The notes: generated by a model not told the origin, from the sequence alone. Positions 1 through 9,453 are shown, counted from the first letter of the stretch. The stretch: DNA of 64,000 nucleotides from Methylocapsa sp. S129 (GCF_009765995.1 NZ_LMUI01000050.1:52742-116741), one strand, 5' to 3'. Translations and numbers: made by a program.

Positions 1-259
1 ACCATCCCCGCCACGCCCCAATCTCCAGGCCGCGCCGGCCGGAGAAAAGCTGCGCATTGGAAAACAGGATCGCCGCTTCGTCCCGGTTGATGAACCCGAC
101 CTCGGGGTTTCGACGATCAACGTACCAGGTGTGATCGATTTCCTTTCTGAAATAAGGCCATGTCACGGCCTCTTTGTCGCCGACGATCATATTTGGGAAA
201 AGCGAATTGAGATTCGGAACATTGAGATTGTCCGACACGTAATCCTTGGCCATTGTCAT
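1..259 (-). CDS. Partial SAM-dependent methyltransferase-like protein (N-terminal part)
   Basis: The frame is open from the left edge of the window and starts at an ATG at 259 (a second ATG lies at 253), so only the first 86 codons are present. The visible protein contains a segment reading WYVDRRNPEVGF, then RRGLEIGAWRGW close to the edge. LEIGxxxG resembles motif I, the SAM-binding loop of class I methyltransferases. The rest of the domain lies outside the window. No convincing ribosome-binding site is visible. Function beyond methyltransferase-like cannot be claimed. Confidence 0.6.
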   Translation of the reverse strand, partial: MTMAKDYVSDNLNVPNLNSLFPNMIVGDKEAVTWPYFRKEIDHTWYVDRRNPEVGFINRDEAAILFSNAQLFSGRRGLEIGAWRGW

Positions 260-526
260 GCGTTCCAGCAGATCTCATTGCGGGCGAGTCCCTTTTCGGA
301 TCCGCCCGCGCCATATCTTCCCGCGCTAAGAGCGAGGCAAGCTCAAGTCCTTGACCTAGCTTCCCCGGGCGATCGCCGCAAGCCGCTCGGATGTCGACGG
401 CGACCTGAGCAGCCGTCAGCTTGACCCTGCCATGGACAGGCTATCGATGCCCCGAAAAAACAACTGGCTGCCTTTGAAAGGCCGCAAATTTTTGGACTAG
501 CCGTTTGGCGCCTTACACCCCATACT

Positions 527-736
527 ATGTTGATGACCGATCTCAAGCCCCATGTGGAATTCGAACCGGTCGAGACGAAGACCGGGGCTGAATGGCAAGT
601 GCGAGCGACTCTTCCCTCCGGGAAGCAAGTCTATCTTGGCGTCTTCAATACCCAGGCTGAAGCGAGAGAATGGATCGCGCGCAAGTCGGATGCATGGCTG
701 CATCTCAAGGCGTGCGAGGCCAGCCGAAGTGGCTGA
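527..736 (+). CDS. Small conserved hypothetical protein, 69 aa
   Basis: A short soluble protein of unknown function. It has a beta-rich core (EWQVRATLPSGKQVYLGVFN) followed by a helix (TQAEAREWI), the pattern of small DNA- or ligand-binding sheet proteins, but I do not recognise a family. Two in-frame ATGs (527 and 533) could serve as start. The stop overlaps the GTG start of the next gene at 729, which suggests translational coupling and supports the frame being real. Confidence 0.5.
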   Translation: MLMTDLKPHVEFEPVETKTGAEWQVRATLPSGKQVYLGVFNTQAEAREWIARKSDAWLHLKACEASRSG

Positions 737-1340
737 ACCGCCCGAGCGCCCGACCGGTCCCGGTCAGCGGGCAAAGCCTTATCGGATCGAAGGCTACGCC
801 ATTATTTCGTCCGACGGGATGATCGCCGACGCGGCCTCGGCCTTCCCGACTGCGCTTATTTTCGACGCGGATAAACAATATTACGAGCGCGAGCTCGACC
901 GCGTCGATGCGGTGATCCAGGGGCGCAATTCCTACGAAAGTCAGGCGAACTCGCCACGGCGGCGGCGGCTGGTTTTAACGCGCAAGATTGCAGCGCTGGC
1001 GCCCGATCCCGACCATCCGAACTCCTTTTTATGGAATCCAGCCGGCGCGTCGCTGGACGACGCCTGCGTCGCGCTGGGGCTCGCTGCGGGCACGCTTGGC
1101 GTTGTCGGCGGGACGCAGGTGTTCGATCTGTTCCTCGAAATCGGCTATGACGCGTTTCACCTTTCCCGCGCCAGCAAGGTGAAATTGCCTGGCGGGCCGC
1201 CGGTCTTTTCGCGGGTCGGGTCCGGCCGCTCGCCCGAGGACGTGCTGGCGAAGGCCGGGCTCTCGCCGGGCCCTTCGCAGATTCTTGACGAAGCCCATGG
1301 CGTGACTCTCGTCAACTGGACGCGCAAGGCGGCGGGCTAA
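729..1340 (+). CDS. RibD C-terminal/dihydrofolate reductase-like protein
   Basis: A 203-residue protein resembling the reductase domain of RibD and other DHFR-fold proteins. The N-terminal part reads RIEGYAIISSDGMIAD, the usual first strand plus SSDGMIA loop of this fold, and a GxVGGTQVF segment corresponds to the nucleotide-binding loop. The open frame extends upstream to 552, but that part is out-of-frame shadow of the previous gene. A GTG at 729, eight bases inside the 3' end of the upstream small gene, gives a normal N-terminus. It stands alone, without other riboflavin genes, so the substrate is unknown. NADPH-dependent reduction is inferred from the fold only. Confidence 0.68.
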   Translation: MAEPPERPTGPGQRAKPYRIEGYAIISSDGMIADAASAFPTALIFDADKQYYERELDRVDAVIQGRNSYESQANSPRRRRLVLTRKIAALAPDPDHPNSFLWNPAGASLDDACVALGLAAGTLGVVGGTQVFDLFLEIGYDAFHLSRASKVKLPGGPPVFSRVGSGRSPEDVLAKAGLSPGPSQILDEAHGVTLVNWTRKAAG

Positions 1341-1350
1341 GCCAGCCCGT

Positions 1351-2346
1351 TCACTTGGGCCGAAGTTCGAGACCGACGCCTTTATTGACGAATTGCATCG
1401 TAAAGGCCTTTTTGTAATCGGTGTCGGCTTTTACGATGCCGGTTTTCACCATTTTGTCGAAGAAATCCTTCACCCGCGCTTCGGTCATCGCACCAATGCC
1501 CAATTTGAGCGTGTCGCCGGAATCGACGATGCCATATTCCTTGAGTTTGGCGACCGAGAAGGCGATCTGTTCGTCGGTCATTTCAGGATTGTCTTTCTTG
1601 ATCATCTCGTTGGCTTTTGTATTGTCGCCATAGAGATAATGATACCAGCCGATCGCCGAAGCGTCGACGAAGCGCTGCACGAGGTCGGGGTTCTTGGCGA
1701 CGAGTTCGCGGCGCGCCTCGATCAGCGTCGCATAAGTCGAATAGCCCTGGTCGGCGAGAAGAAAGACATTGGGCTTGAAGCCTCCCTGCTTTTCCACTTC
1801 GAAAGGCTCCGACGTCGCATAACCCTGCTGGATCGAATCCTTGACGGCGATGAACGGCGCCGAATTGAAGGTGTAGGGCTTGACGTTCTCGTCCTTGAAC
1901 CCCCAGGCGAGCCGCATCCACGCGTAATAGGAGGCGATGCCGCCCTGGCTGACAAAGGCGGTCGCCTTGGGCAGATCGGTCCATTTGTCCAGCCCGACGC
2001 CCGGATGCGACATGAAGACCAGCGGGTCTTTCTGGAAGTCGGCGGCGACCGCGATGATTGGGATATTCTGCTCCACCTGCAGGAAATCGCCGATCATGTC
2101 GCCGCCCATGAAGAATTCGATCTTGCCGGCGACCAGCAGCATGCCCCCGTTCGACTGCGGCCCGCCGGGCAGGATCGTCACGTCGAGCCCATATTTGGCG
2201 TAGGTGCCGTCGACAACGGCCTGATAATAGCCCCCGGCTTCCGGGTCGGCGAGCCAATTGGTGCCGAACGTGACCTTGTCGAGCGCCAGAGCGGGACCCG
2301 ACAGAAACATGAGGCCAGCCAGAGCGGCCGAGACGGCGATGCGCAT
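1351..2346 (-). CDS. ABC transporter substrate-binding protein, NMT1/SsuA/THI5-like
   Basis: A 331-residue periplasmic binding protein. The start at 2346 follows a purine-rich GGGGGAAG box and gives a signal peptide (MRIAVSAALAGLMFLSGPALA); the longer frame to 2391 would put 15 residues in front of it. The mature part begins DKVTFGTNWLADPEAGGYYQA, the typical entry of NMT1-type proteins that bind pyrimidine precursors, sulfonates, nitrate or purine-like ligands. There is no permease or ATPase gene next to it. It is divergent from an 8-oxoguanine deaminase gene, so a purine or related heterocycle is a reasonable ligand guess, but that is inference. Confidence 0.85.
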   Translation of the reverse strand: MRIAVSAALAGLMFLSGPALALDKVTFGTNWLADPEAGGYYQAVVDGTYAKYGLDVTILPGGPQSNGGMLLVAGKIEFFMGGDMIGDFLQVEQNIPIIAVAADFQKDPLVFMSHPGVGLDKWTDLPKATAFVSQGGIASYYAWMRLAWGFKDENVKPYTFNSAPFIAVKDSIQQGYATSEPFEVEKQGGFKPNVFLLADQGYSTYATLIEARRELVAKNPDLVQRFVDASAIGWYHYLYGDNTKANEMIKKDNPEMTDEQIAFSVAKLKEYGIVDSGDTLKLGIGAMTEARVKDFFDKMVKTGIVKADTDYKKAFTMQFVNKGVGLELRPK

Positions 2347-2691
2347 TATGATCTTCCCCCTTGCTTTGATCACCGGAGATTTCGATCGCAAGCCGAACGC
2401 CGAACCGATCGTCGCTTGATGCGACCGGTCCTATGCGCAGCCCGTGAGCGTCTCCAATCCCTTTGGAACGCAGCATAAAGCAACATCGCCAACAGTCCGA
2501 ATCCATTTTCCAACCAACGGCCGGCAAGTTTGACGCCGACCCTTTGTCGGCTCGCTAGCAATTTCCGCGCCGCGTCATATTGAAACTCCTGGGCGCGGTC
2601 GCCGCTATCGGCGGGCGTTTCATGACAGGTGGACAGAGCCCAGACCTTCATCCATCGTGGCGCCGGATGAGCCTGGAAGGCGCCTGTTCTG
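2347..2691. other. Divergent intergenic region, about 345 bp
   Basis: This gap separates the NMT1-type binding protein (leftward) from the 8-oxoguanine deaminase (rightward) and must hold both promoters. I see no coding frame with gene-like character, no strong hairpin and no riboswitch that I can recognise. Confidence 0.5.
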
Positions 2692-4023
2692 ATGCGTTTG
2701 TGGATCAAAGACCCGCTGGCCATTCTCGGCGAAGGCGCGGAATGCGGCCTCGTGATCGAGGGGACGCGCATCGTCGAGCTGGTGGCGCGCGGCGGGACGC
2801 CATCCGCGCCGGTCGACGCCACTTTCGACGCCTCGCGCCATGTCGTCCTGCCCGGCCTGATCAACACGCACCATCATTTCTACCAGACGCTGACGCGCGC
2901 CCATCCGGCCGGGCTCAATACGGAACTGCTCCCCTGGCTCGTCGCGCTCGAACGCGTCTGGGCGAAGATCAAGCCCGCGCAATTGCGCGTCGCGACGCGC
3001 CTCGCTTTGGTCGAACTCATGCTTTCGGGCTGCACGACGGCGGCCGATCATCACAATCTGTTCCCGCGCGCGCTGGAAAACGCGATCGACATCGAAGTCG
3101 AGGAAGCGCGCAAGCTCGGCCTGCGCATGACCGTCACGCGCGGCTCGATGGGCCTTTCGGAAAAGGACGGCGGCCTGCAGCCCGACTCGATCGTGCAGGA
3201 TTCCGATACGATCCTGAGCGACAGCGAGCGCGTGCTGAAGCTCTTCCACGATCCAAAACCCGGCGCGCAAATCCGCATTGCCTTGGCGCCGTGCTCGCCT
3301 CTGGCCGTGCCGCGGCGTGTGCTCGCTGAATCGGCTCAGCTTGCCGAACGTTACGATTGCCGGCTGCATACGCATTTGTGCCAATCCCCGGACGAGGACG
3401 TCTATGCCCAGGCGACCTTCGGCATGCGCTGCGTCGACCTGCTCGAGGAAGCCGGCTGGATCGGCCCGCGCACCTGGGTCGCGCATGGCATTCATTTCAA
3501 CGCCGAAGAAATCGGCCGGCTCGGGCGGGCCGGCGTCGGGATCTGCCATTGCGCGGCGTCCGACATGACGTTCGCCATGGGCATCTGCCCGACCAGGGAG
3601 CTCGAAGCCGCCGGCGCGCCGATCGGTCTGGGCGTCGACGGCTCGGCCTCGAACGATTCGTCCAATATGATGGAGGCCGTGCGCCATTCCCTGATGCTCG
3701 GGCGCTTGCGCTACGGCCCCTCGGCGTTGACGCATCTCGATGTGCTGCGCTGGGCGACGGAAGGTTCGGCGCGCTGCCTCGGGCGCGACGACATCGGCCG
3801 CATCGCGGTCGGGCTGGAAGCGGATCTGGCTTTGTTCACGCTCGACGAGCCGCGCTTCAGCGGCGCCCATGATCCGATCGCCGCGCTGGTCCTATGCGGC
3901 GCGCATCGCGCCGACCGGGTGATGATCGCCGGCCAATGGCGGGTGGTCGATGGCGCGCCCGTCGGCGTCGATCTCGCCGCGTTGATGGCCGAGCACAAGG
4001 CGGCGGCGCGCGCTTTGGCCTAG
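2692..4023 (+). CDS. 8-oxoguanine deaminase-type amidohydrolase
   Basis: A 443-residue member of the metal-dependent amidohydrolase superfamily in the AtzB/8-oxoguanine deaminase group, which hydrolyses an amino group from a purine or triazine ring (for 8-oxoguanine, giving urate and ammonia). Visible metal and catalytic residues are the NTHHH cluster after strand 1, the HTHL histidine, the WVAHGI histidine and the late GVDGSASND aspartate, in the expected order. Length is normal for the family. The ATG at 2692 has GGAAGG about 12 bases upstream. The divergent NMT1-type binding protein gene suggests uptake and deamination of a purine-like compound. Confidence 0.85.
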   Translation: MRLWIKDPLAILGEGAECGLVIEGTRIVELVARGGTPSAPVDATFDASRHVVLPGLINTHHHFYQTLTRAHPAGLNTELLPWLVALERVWAKIKPAQLRVATRLALVELMLSGCTTAADHHNLFPRALENAIDIEVEEARKLGLRMTVTRGSMGLSEKDGGLQPDSIVQDSDTILSDSERVLKLFHDPKPGAQIRIALAPCSPLAVPRRVLAESAQLAERYDCRLHTHLCQSPDEDVYAQATFGMRCVDLLEEAGWIGPRTWVAHGIHFNAEEIGRLGRAGVGICHCAASDMTFAMGICPTRELEAAGAPIGLGVDGSASNDSSNMMEAVRHSLMLGRLRYGPSALTHLDVLRWATEGSARCLGRDDIGRIAVGLEADLALFTLDEPRFSGAHDPIAALVLCGAHRADRVMIAGQWRVVDGAPVGVDLAALMAEHKAAARALA

Positions 4024-4028
4024 TGGTC

Positions 4029-4223
4029 TGCGTCAACCAAATTGAAAGGACGCCAATATTCCCTCCCCCCTTGTGGGGGAGGGTTTGGGGAGGGGGGTCG
4101 CACCGCTCTATCCGGTTGAGGCGCAAATCCTTTTATCGGCAAGGTCTGCGCGACCCCCCATCCCGGCCTTCCCCCACAAGGGGGGAAGGGGAAAGCAGGC
4201 GTCCTTTCAATTTGGCTGACGCA
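4029..4223. repeat. Large imperfect palindromic repeat, copy A
   Basis: The outer arms are 26 bp (4029-4054 and 4198-4223) and are reverse complements with one mismatch. The inner arms carry C- and G-rich tracts (CCCTCCCCCCTTGTGGGGG and its counterpart), so the whole 195-bp unit can fold into a long cruciform. It lies between the convergent deaminase and SDR genes. A second, partly degenerate copy is at 17615-17789. This is typical of non-autonomous palindromic (REP/MITE-like) elements of rhizobial genomes. Confidence 0.85.
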
Positions 4224-4242
4224 TAGCACTGGCAACCCGCGC

Positions 4243-5025
4243 CTAGAGGGATTCCCCGCCGTCGATCGTCAGCGTCGCGCCGACGATATGGCGCGATTGC
4301 TCGCTGGACAGGAACAGCACGAGATTCGCGATATCCGTGACATCGGCGATGCGGCGCGCCGGTATGGCGCGCATCATTGCGTCATGGTCGAGCCTGCCGG
4401 ATTCGAAATCCGCCAGGACGCCGTCGGTATTGACGTGGCCCGGCGCGACGCCGTTGACGCGAATTCCTTTGGGCGTCCATTCGAACGCCATCGACTTGGT
4501 CAGGCTGTTCAGCGCCGCCTTGGTCGCGGAATAGAGACCGCAACCGAAGGCCGGCCGCGCGCCGCTGATGCTGCTCACGTTCACGATCACGCCGGTTCGG
4601 TTGTTCGTCGTCGCCCAGCGCGCCAAAGCCTGGCCGCAAAACAACGGACCGCAGAGATTGGTGGAGAGGAATTGCGAAGCGTCCGCGGCGCCCGCGTCGA
4701 GCAACGGAACCAAGGCAAAATAGGCTGCATTGTTCACCAGGATATCGACGGCGCCGAACCGCCCGACCGCCGCCTCGATCAAGCCGTTGCAATCGGCGAC
4801 GAGGCTGACGTCCGTCCGGACGGCAAGCGCCTCTTTTCCGAAGTCACGCTCGATGTCGGCGACGACATGGCTTGCCGCTTCAAGATTTCTGCCCGCGACG
4901 ACGACTTTCGCGCCGCGCCCGGCGAAGGCAAGCGCGATGGCGCGGCCGATGCCGGCGCTGCCGCCGGTGACGACGACGACTTTCCCGTGGAATTCCGACG
5001 GATCGGTTTGGTCTAGCGCCGGCAT
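4243..5025 (-). CDS. SDR family NAD(P)-dependent oxidoreductase
   Basis: A 260-residue classical short-chain dehydrogenase. Visible motifs are TGGSAGIGRA (cofactor loop), NNAA, a catalytic serine in VNVSSISG, and YSATK with the Tyr-Lys pair. Length is typical. The start at 5025 has GAGAAA a few bases upstream. The gene sits 8 bp downstream of serA on the same strand and may be cotranscribed with it. Nothing in the sequence fixes the substrate. Confidence 0.88.
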   Translation of the reverse strand: MPALDQTDPSEFHGKVVVVTGGSAGIGRAIALAFAGRGAKVVVAGRNLEAASHVVADIERDFGKEALAVRTDVSLVADCNGLIEAAVGRFGAVDILVNNAAYFALVPLLDAGAADASQFLSTNLCGPLFCGQALARWATTNNRTGVIVNVSSISGARPAFGCGLYSATKAALNSLTKSMAFEWTPKGIRVNGVAPGHVNTDGVLADFESGRLDHDAMMRAIPARRIADVTDIANLVLFLSSEQSRHIVGATLTIDGGESL

Positions 5026-5033
5026 GATATTTC

Positions 5034-6302
5034 TCAGGTCCGATGTTCGTAGAGCAGCCTGGCGCGGATCGTTCCCTCCAGCGCCCGGATTTCCGCCAGA
5101 ACGCGCTGACTATCCGTGGCCGAAGCGTCTGCGTCCAAGACGACATAGCCGATATCGGCATGGGTCTCGTAATATTGCGCGGCAATGTTGATCGCGTGCC
5201 GCGCGAGCGCCTCATTGAGCCGCCCGAGCATGCCGGGCAGATTGCGCTGGACCTGGATGAAGCGGGTCCCCACCGGTCGGGCCGGCAATTGCACTTGCGG
5301 AAAATTGACGGCGCCCATCGTCGAGCCGTTGTCGCTATAGTCGATCAGCTTGCGCGCGACTTCGGCCCCAATGCGCTCCTGCGCCTCCTCGGTCGAACCG
5401 CCGATATGGGGCGTCAAAATGACGTTGTGCAGCCCTTGCAGCGGCGAGGTGAATCGCTCGGCGTTCGAACTGGGCTCGACCGGGAAAACATCGATCGCCG
5501 CGCCGCGGAGCCTTCCCTCGCGCAGCGCGGCGGCAAGCGCGTCGAGGTCGACCACGGTGCCGCGGCTGTTGTTGATGAGATAGGCGCCCGGCTTCATCGA
5601 CCGGATCTCCTCAACGCCGATCATCCCATGGGTGGCCGGCGTCTCGGGCACATGCAGGGTCACGACATCGCTCTGCGCCAGCAATTCCTGCAGGGTGGCG
5701 GTCGGCTCGGTATTGCCGCGGCGGAGCTTGTCGGTGTGGTCAAAGAATATGACCCGCATGCCGAACGCTTCTGCGAGATAAGAAAGCTGCGAACCGATGT
5801 TGCCATAACCGATGACGCCAAGGGTCTTGCCTCTCACTTCGAGGCTGTCGTTGGCCGACTTGTCCCACCGGCCGTCATGCGCGGCGACGGATCGCGGAAC
5901 AATGCGCCGCAGAAGCATGACAATCTCGCCGATCACCAGTTCGGCGACGCTGCGCGTGTTGGAGAAGGGCGCATTGAAGACAGGAACGCCTATTTGCCGC
6001 GCGGCGTCAACATCGACCTGGTTGGTGCCGACATTGAAACAGCCGATCGCGATCAGCCGGTCGGCGGCTTCGAGGATTTCGGCGGTGATCTGCGTGCGGG
6101 ACCGAATGCCAAGCAAGTGGACGCCTTTGACGGCCTCCTGAAGCGCGGCGCCGTTGAGCGCTTTGGGGAGGCGCTCCACGCTGGAATAGCCCGCCGCGCT
6201 CATCATCTCGGCCGCGCTGTCGCTGACGCCCTCGAGAAGCAGGATCCGGATCTTGTCTTTCGACAGAGAAAGCTGTGGCGGAGATGAAGCGCTAATGGGC
6301 AC
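5034..6302 (-). CDS. serA: D-3-phosphoglycerate dehydrogenase SerA
   Basis: It oxidises 3-phosphoglycerate with NAD, the first step of serine synthesis. The protein matches the E. coli-type SerA layout: substrate domain, nucleotide-binding domain with GYGNIGSQLSYLAEAFGM, catalytic Arg in NNSRGTVVDLDAL, catalytic His in TPHIGGST, and a C-terminal ACT domain (GMLGRLNEALARHAINIAAQ), which in this type senses serine. The frame is open to a TTG at 6323, but a GTG at 6302 has an AAGGA box about 10 bases upstream and is my preferred start; the difference is seven residues. The gene is divergent from recG. Confidence 0.9.
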   Translation of the reverse strand: MPISASSPPQLSLSKDKIRILLLEGVSDSAAEMMSAAGYSSVERLPKALNGAALQEAVKGVHLLGIRSRTQITAEILEAADRLIAIGCFNVGTNQVDVDAARQIGVPVFNAPFSNTRSVAELVIGEIVMLLRRIVPRSVAAHDGRWDKSANDSLEVRGKTLGVIGYGNIGSQLSYLAEAFGMRVIFFDHTDKLRRGNTEPTATLQELLAQSDVVTLHVPETPATHGMIGVEEIRSMKPGAYLINNSRGTVVDLDALAAALREGRLRGAAIDVFPVEPSSNAERFTSPLQGLHNVILTPHIGGSTEEAQERIGAEVARKLIDYSDNGSTMGAVNFPQVQLPARPVGTRFIQVQRNLPGMLGRLNEALARHAINIAAQYYETHADIGYVVLDADASATDSQRVLAEIRALEGTIRARLLYEHRT

Positions 6303-6323
6303 GATTGGCGAATCCTTCGGCAA

Positions 6324-6658
6324 GAGATGGGCGGGCCAGACCGAAACGCTGCGCAGAGCCTATCAGACGAAAGGCGCGAACCATTATTTCCTTCAGCGGC
6401 CGTTTCACGCCTCTTCACCCATATACAGAGGACCGCCGCAAGCTTCCATCCTTGCGCTCGCCGCAGACCATCGGATTCAAACGGCTCCAAACGAAGGCGT
6501 CGCCGTCTCACAATCGCGTTGATAAACTTACAAAATCTCGCTTTGCCCCGCTTGGTCAGCCTCGCGACGCTACATAATGTCGCTGGATCGCCGACGCGGC
6601 CGCCCAGACGAGACGCGTTCCGCTAGCGCCCCGCGACTTCTCGCGTATAAATCCCCTT
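6324..6658. other. Divergent intergenic region between serA and recG
   Basis: About 335 bp with promoters for serA (leftward) and recG (rightward) expected. Several short frames cross it in both directions but none has a ribosome-binding site with gene-like sequence. I see no structured RNA or repeat. Confidence 0.45.
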
Positions 6659-8758
6659 ATGCGCCCCGCCTTGCTCGATCCGCTGTTCGCTCCCGCCGCC
6701 ACTCTCCCCGGCGTCGGTCCCAAGATCGCCAAACTGCTCGATCGGCTGCTCGACCGCCCGGCCGGCGCGCGCGTCATCGATGTTTTGTTCCATTTGCCCT
6801 ATGCGACGCTCGACCGGCGGGCGCGGCCAAAGATCCGCGACGCGCAGCGCGACGCGATCGCCACGCTCGAAGTGCGCGTCGCCGAGCACCGGCCGCCGCC
6901 CAACGCACGCTCGAAAGCGCCGTTCAAAGTGCTGGTCGAGGATGAGACGGGCGATGTCGAACTGGTGTTCTTCCTCGCCAATCACGACTGGATCCGCAAG
7001 CAATTGCCGCTCGGCGAAACGCGCTGGGTGTCGGGCAAGCTTGAAATGTGGGACGGCCATTTGCAGATGGTCCATCCCGACCGGGTGATGGACGCCGCGG
7101 CGCTCGCCAACATGCCGGCCGTCGAGCCGGTCTACGGGCTGACCGAAGGTCTGTTCCCCCGCGTTCTCGCCAAGGCCGCGCAAGGGGCTCTGGCGAGATT
7201 GCCCAGACTGCCCGAATGGATCGCCGACAAGAATGCGCAGCGCCTGCGCGCGCCGACTTTCGCCGCCGCGCTGGCGGCGATGCACAATCCGCAGCAGCCC
7301 GGCGACATCGATCCCGCCGGTCCGGCCGGGACGCGGCTCGCCTATGACGAATTGCTCGCCAATCAGCTTGCGCTTTTGATGGTGCGCGCGCGCATGCGCA
7401 CGCTGGCGGGGCGCTCCAATATTTCGGATGGGCGCCTCGCGGCGAAGATCGAAGCCGCCCTGCCCTTTCGCCTCACCGGAGCGCAGGCCAGGGCGTTCGC
7501 CGAAATACGCGCGGACCTGGCTTCGCCCAAGCGCATGTTGCGGTTGCTGCAGGGCGATGTCGGCTCGGGAAAAACCATCGTCGCGCTGCTCGCTATGGCT
7601 GATGTCGTCGAATCCGGGCGGCAGACGGCGTTGATGGCGCCGACCGAAATCCTCGCGCGCCAGCATTTCGAACGCATGCGCCCGCTCGCCGAAGCCGCCG
7701 GGCTGCGCATCATCATTCTGACCGGGCGCGACAAAACCTCCGAACGCAACCGCACCCTGGCCGCGCTTGCCGCCGGCGAAATCGACATCGCGCTCGGCAC
7801 CCATGCCCTGTTTCAGGAAAGCGTCGCCTTTCGCGATCTCGGCCTCGCCGTCGTCGATGAGCAGCATCGGTTCGGCGTTCGTCAGCGCCTCGCTTTGGCG
7901 TCCAAGGGCGAAGCGGTCGATCTCTTGGTGATGACCGCGACGCCGATACCGCGCACGCTGGTGCTGACTTATTTCGGCGATATGGACGTCTCGGCGCTGA
8001 CCGAAAAGCCGCCCGGCCGCACGCCGATCGACACGCGCGCGATCCCGCTGGATCGCCTGAGCGACGTCATCGCCGGCATCGGCCGCGCGATCGCGTCAGG
8101 CGCCCGCGCCTATTGGGTCTGCCCGCTGGTCGAGGAGAGCGAAGAGCTCGACGTGGCTGCGGCGCAGGAGCGGGCCGAGGCGCTGCGCGCGATATTCGGC
8201 ACGGCGGTCGACGTCATTCACGGCCGCATGAAAGGCGCCGACAAGGACGCGGCGATGGAGCGGTTCCAGCGCGGCGAGACGAAAATTCTGGTCGCCACCA
8301 CTGTCATCGAGGTCGGCGTCGACGTGGCGGAGGCGACGATCATGGTGATCGAACATGCCGAGCGCTTCGGCCTCGCGCAATTGCACCAATTGCGCGGCCG
8401 CGTCGGGCGCGGCGCGGGCCGCTCGACCTGCCTCTTGCTCTACAAGGCGCCGCTCGGCGAGGTTTCGCGCGCCCGGCTCGAAATCCTGCGCGAGACGGAA
8501 GACGGCTTTCGCATCGCCGAAGAAGATCTGCGGCTGCGCGGCGAGGGCGAAGTGCTTGGCGCGCGCCAAGCCGGCGCCCCCGGCTTCCGCCTCGCCCGCC
8601 TCGACCTGCACGGCCAGTTGCTGACGCTGGCGCGGGATGAAGCGCAGGCGGCGCTGGAGCGCAGCCCAAGGCTGGCGGGCGATGAGAACCGGCCGCTGCG
8701 GACATTGCTCTATCTGTTCGAGCGCGATGAGGCGGTGCGGTTGCTGGAGGCGGGGTAG
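6659..8758 (+). CDS. recG: ATP-dependent DNA helicase RecG
   Basis: A 699-residue superfamily 2 helicase that remodels stalled forks and branched DNA. It begins with a wedge/OB region (LPGVGPKIAKLLDRLL helix-hairpin, then VEDETGDVELVFF). Helicase motifs follow in order: GDVGSGKT (Walker A), MAPTEILARQH (Ia), VVDEQHRFG (II, DEQH form typical of RecG), TATPIPRT (III), and QLRGRVGRG (VI) ahead of the RecG C-terminal TRG region. Full length for the family. The ATG at 6659 gives the usual N-terminus. Confidence 0.96.
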   Translation: MRPALLDPLFAPAATLPGVGPKIAKLLDRLLDRPAGARVIDVLFHLPYATLDRRARPKIRDAQRDAIATLEVRVAEHRPPPNARSKAPFKVLVEDETGDVELVFFLANHDWIRKQLPLGETRWVSGKLEMWDGHLQMVHPDRVMDAAALANMPAVEPVYGLTEGLFPRVLAKAAQGALARLPRLPEWIADKNAQRLRAPTFAAALAAMHNPQQPGDIDPAGPAGTRLAYDELLANQLALLMVRARMRTLAGRSNISDGRLAAKIEAALPFRLTGAQARAFAEIRADLASPKRMLRLLQGDVGSGKTIVALLAMADVVESGRQTALMAPTEILARQHFERMRPLAEAAGLRIIILTGRDKTSERNRTLAALAAGEIDIALGTHALFQESVAFRDLGLAVVDEQHRFGVRQRLALASKGEAVDLLVMTATPIPRTLVLTYFGDMDVSALTEKPPGRTPIDTRAIPLDRLSDVIAGIGRAIASGARAYWVCPLVEESEELDVAAAQERAEALRAIFGTAVDVIHGRMKGADKDAAMERFQRGETKILVATTVIEVGVDVAEATIMVIEHAERFGLAQLHQLRGRVGRGAGRSTCLLLYKAPLGEVSRARLEILRETEDGFRIAEEDLRLRGEGEVLGARQAGAPGFRLARLDLHGQLLTLARDEAQAALERSPRLAGDENRPLRTLLYLFERDEAVRLLEAG

Positions 8759-8928
8759 CTTGAAATCAAACGCTCGGCGTCCAAATCACGGGGGCTTCTT
8801 CGGGTGGACGGCGGGCGTAAATGCTTTCTCGAAAGCCGCCGCAACAATATTGTTGCGCGTTCAGCGACGATGGTTGGAATCGGACCTCCATCTGGATAAT
8901 CTCGCAAGAGAGGCCGGAGGGTTCCTGC

Positions 8929-9453
8929 ATGCGTCTTCTTTACGTGGCGACGCTCTTGGGCGCGTTTGGCGTTGGTCAAGCTTCGGCCGAAGACAACGGC
9001 GAGAGACTTCTCCAGATTTTCGAGAAGACGTGCGCCGGGAAGCCGGTCTCCGGCGAGGCGCTGGATGCGCAGGCGCGTGGCCTTGGCTATGTCCATCAAA
9101 ACGGGGCTGTCGCGCCCGACGACCTCAAGCGGGACCCCGATGACATCCATGACTGGAAGCTCCCTGAGCAGGGATCGAACTTCGCCCTCGATGCTTATTT
9201 CGCCGGGCCCCGGACGCACTATCGGACTGTTTGCGGAATCCATGCCGACAATGTCGACATTGCCGCCTTCGTCGAGCGCCTCATGCGCGAGACGACATTG
9301 CCGCAACCGCAAACGAAATCAGATCCGAAGACGGGCGCGCTGAGCTATATTTGGACGGCGGAGGCCGACGGCGGGAAGGACACGCTGGAAGTCGACGCCT
9401 ATAAGAATGGCAGGGTCAGACTCGCTTTCTCATACGACGTGATCGCACGTTAG
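8929..9453 (+). CDS. Exported hypothetical protein, 174 aa
   Basis: Function unknown. The ATG at 8929 is preceded by GGAGGG with good spacing and starts a signal peptide (MRLLYVATLLGAFGVGQASA). The frame is open upstream to 8821, but without a start as good as this one. The mature protein is soluble, with two cysteines (TCAGKP, TVCGIH) that could form a disulfide in the periplasm, and ends in a beta-rich stretch. It lies downstream of recG, probably as its own unit. Confidence 0.72.
   Translation: MRLLYVATLLGAFGVGQASAEDNGERLLQIFEKTCAGKPVSGEALDAQARGLGYVHQNGAVAPDDLKRDPDDIHDWKLPEQGSNFALDAYFAGPRTHYRTVCGIHADNVDIAAFVERLMRETTLPQPQTKSDPKTGALSYIWTAEADGGKDTLEVDAYKNGRVRLAFSYDVIAR

Noticed and set aside
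2620..3870. Long leftward frame (416 codons) opposite the 8-oxoguanine deaminase gene
   Set aside because: It is antisense to a protein with clear catalytic motifs and is Arg/Ala-rich; high GC content leaves the antisense frame open.
6623..7867. 414-codon leftward frame opposite recG
   Set aside because: Antisense to RecG helicase motifs.
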